A stretch of 6,584 nt of DNA, from the NCBI GenBank assembly GCA_030754805.1, contig JASLZO010000064.1:1-6584 (forward strand). Reading direction: 5' to 3'. A program made the translations under genes and the position numbers. Positions 5,274-6,584 of this stretch are shown here, piece by piece; the stretch's first letter is position 1, and every line of letters begins with the position of its first letter. This stretch comes from Dehalococcoidia bacterium. GTDB taxonomy: Bacteria; Chloroflexota; Dehalococcoidia; UBA6926. A model generated the notes under the pieces. It was not told the DNA's origin, made no database searches, and saw only the letters and a list, made by a program, of their open reading frames with translations.

Positions 5274-6137
5274 CTACCCTTCGACGCCCAGCACCTCTTG
5301 CAGTGCGCGACGGGTGAAAACTACGGCCATATCCGTCTTGTACTCAGCCGATCCCCGGAAATCCGGTGTCGGCGAGACCTCATCGACGACCCCTTGTGCG
5401 GCCTCCCGAAGCAGGTCCATCGTCGGCGCCTTCCCCAACAGGACCGAAGGGACCGCTTCCGAATAGACCGCCGTCGTGTTGAGCGCTCCGAGGCCTATCC
5501 GAATATCAGTGATGACTCCGCCCTCGACCACACCGAGCGCCGAGATGGCTACGGTCGGGTAATCGTCCTTCGTTCGTGGGAGGAATTTCGTGTATGAAGT
5601 CTTGGCATTCGCGGGAGCGGGAGGGACGGAGAGGCCCACAACCACCTCACCAGGCTCAATGGCCGTCGTGTAGTAGTCCTCGAACCACCCGTCGCGCAGC
5701 CGGACCGACCGTTCGCCGCCGGCCGAAGCGATGGTGATGCTTGCGTCAAGTACCAGCAGACTGGACGGCGGATCCTGTGCCGGATCACCGTGGGCAACAC
5801 CACCACCCACAGTTGCAGTATTCCGAACCCGAACCGTCGCGACCTCACTGTACGTCTCCGCCAGGAGTGGGATGTTCTGGTGAACGACGTCGGACGTGGC
5901 CATCTCTTGCTGGGTGGTCAGTCCCCCAACTTGGAGGCCCTCGCCGGTCCATCGGATGTAGTTCAGGTTCGGAAGCCGGGCCAGGCTCACGAGGTGATCA
6001 ACCGCGATCAGGTCCTGCTTCATCATGTTGACGAGGCCGGTCCCGCCGGAGATCAAGCGTGCCTCTTCCCCATGTTCATTGAGAAGCCCGTATACGTCGT
6101 TGAGAGAGGTCGGAGCGTGAAAGCTGAAATCTCGCAT
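5274..6137 (-). CDS. coxM: CoxM-like FAD-binding subunit of a molybdenum hydroxylase
   Basis: A 287-residue flavoprotein subunit, close to the 288 residues of Oligotropha CoxM. It passes electrons from the [2Fe-2S] subunit to an acceptor through FAD. Both FAD pyrophosphate-binding motifs of the family are visible: SGGTGLV (residues 30-36, usually AGGxSL) and TVGGGVAHGDPAQD (109-122). The C-terminal segment YKTDMAVVFTRRAL (266-279) matches the usual 'YR..m..vl.rRAL' of this domain. The ATG at 6137 is chosen over upstream in-frame codons because MRDFSFHAPTSL is the family's N-terminus and AAAGAG lies nearby; the open frame up to 6218 overlaps coxS and is not conserved. It lies 11 bases after coxS and 6 bases before coxG, clearly one operon. 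Substrate could be CO, a purine or another heterocycle or aldehyde; the Cox name denotes the family, not proven CO oxidation. Confidence 0.92.
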   Translation of the reverse strand: MRDFSFHAPTSLNDVYGLLNEHGEEARLISGGTGLVNMMKQDLIAVDHLVSLARLPNLNYIRWTGEGLQVGGLTTQQEMATSDVVHQNIPLLAETYSEVATVRVRNTATVGGGVAHGDPAQDPPSSLLVLDASITIASAGGERSVRLRDGWFEDYYTTAIEPGEVVVGLSVPPAPANAKTSYTKFLPRTKDDYPTVAISALGVVEGGVITDIRIGLGALNTTAVYSEAVPSVLLGKAPTMDLLREAAQGVVDEVSPTPDFRGSAEYKTDMAVVFTRRALQEVLGVEG

Positions 6138-6148
6138 GGTTTTGCTCT

Positions 6149-6584
6149 TTACGCCCGCAAGACTTCGCCGGCTTTTTCGATCGACTCGATGATCTTGTAG
6201 TACCCAGTACATCGGCACAGGTTGCCCATCATCCAGTCCTTGATCTCATCCTGCGTCGGATTAGGGTTATGCTCCAATAGAGCCTTGGACGCCATGATTT
6301 GCCCGGGCGTGCAGATTCCGCATTGGAATCCACCGTAGGTCATAAACGCTTCCTGGAGGGGATGAAGGGTCTCGCCATCGGCGACGCCCTCGATCGTGTT
6401 GATCTCCGCCCCGTCCGCTTGCACGGCGAGGGTAATGCAGGACGACGTGATCACACCGTTCATTTCGACGGTGCAAACGCCGCAGACGCCGACGCTGCAA
6501 GCCTCTTTCGTCCCAGTCAATCCCAGGTCATACCTGATCATGTCGACCAAGGTCCGACGGGCCGGCACTTCGGCCGAGTACTGC
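6149..6584 (-). CDS. coxS: CoxS-like [2Fe-2S] subunit of a molybdenum hydroxylase, N-terminus outside the window
   Basis: 145 residues are visible; roughly the first 15 to 20 are missing beyond the right edge. The visible start QYSAEVPARRTLVDM is the middle of the plant-ferredoxin-like domain, so the GTG at 6566-6568 is an internal codon and not a start. Counting that Val as 1, the first cluster is bound by Cys24, Cys29, Cys32 and Cys44 (C-x4-C-x2-C-x11-C), and the second, helical domain by Cys83, Cys86, Cys118 and Cys120 (C-x2-C-x31-C-x-C), inside FQCGICTPGQIM and NLCRCTGY. All eight ligands are intact. The subunit relays electrons from the molybdenum cofactor of the large subunit to FAD in CoxM. 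The order S-M-G differs from the classic M-S-L order of Oligotropha, and the large subunit is not seen in the window. It may be CO dehydrogenase or another xanthine-oxidase-family hydroxylase. Confidence 0.94.
   Translation of the reverse strand, partial: QYSAEVPARRTLVDMIRYDLGLTGTKEACSVGVCGVCTVEMNGVITSSCITLAVQADGAEINTIEGVADGETLHPLQEAFMTYGGFQCGICTPGQIMASKALLEHNPNPTQDEIKDWMMGNLCRCTGYYKIIESIEKAGEVLRA

Noticed and set aside
6138..6218. Longer start for coxM at 6218
   Set aside because: The extra 27 residues lie inside the coxS coding region and are not part of the flavoprotein domain; the ATG at 6137 opens at the family's normal N-terminus.
1..6584. CRISPR array, insertion sequence, tRNA or phage features
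   Set aside because: No direct repeats with regular spacing, transposase motifs, terminal inverted repeats with target duplications, or cloverleaf sequences were seen; gaps between genes are all under about 240 bases.

Overview
The window reads as a stretch of an ordinary, GC-rich bacterial chromosome with eight recognisable genes and short intergenic gaps. Shine-Dalgarno sites, a good sigma70-type promoter and an intrinsic terminator mark it as bacterial. The mix of a PAC2-family protein, a Cox-type molybdenum hydroxylase operon with coxG, a ROK sugar kinase, a crotonase and an FmdB zinc ribbon recalls Chloroflexota (Dehalococcoidia/SAR202-like) or actinobacterial genomes. That placement is inference from gene content only; no marker gene is present.

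Left part (1-2576): a partial FmdB-type zinc-ribbon gene runs leftward off the edge. It is divergent from a rightward cluster of three closely spaced genes: ROK-family sugar kinase (255-1277), serine alpha/beta hydrolase of the phospholipase/carboxylesterase type (1310-2005) and YfcE/MJ0936-type metallophosphoesterase (2040-2576). Gaps of 32 and 34 bases suggest co-transcription. The kinase has no visible Shine-Dalgarno but has a -10-like hexamer eight bases before its ATG, so it may be translated from a leaderless mRNA.

Middle (2577-3671): an enoyl-CoA hydratase/isomerase gene has its own promoter (TTGACC, 18 bp, TATAGT), a leader of roughly 110 nt with interleaved inverted repeats, and a strong ribosome binding site. 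It converges on the PAC2 gene, and a 20-bp perfect hairpin flanked by A and T tracts between them should stop transcription from both sides.

Right part (3672-6584): all genes run leftward. In transcription order they are coxS-like [2Fe-2S] subunit (5' end outside the window), coxM-like FAD subunit, coxG, and then, after a 234-base gap, the PAC2-family gene. CoxS and CoxM are the electron-transfer subunits of a molybdenum hydroxylase whose catalytic large subunit is not in the window and may lie beyond the right edge. CoxG is an SRPBCC accessory protein of such enzymes. The substrate cannot be decided without the large subunit.

I see no CRISPR array, mobile element, tRNA or rRNA, and nothing that makes a convincing case for a wholly new system. 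The points most worth a second look are the same-frame coxM/coxG junction with a TTG start, the structured leader of the hydratase gene, the GDSH variant in the phosphoesterase, and the start of the PAC2 gene.
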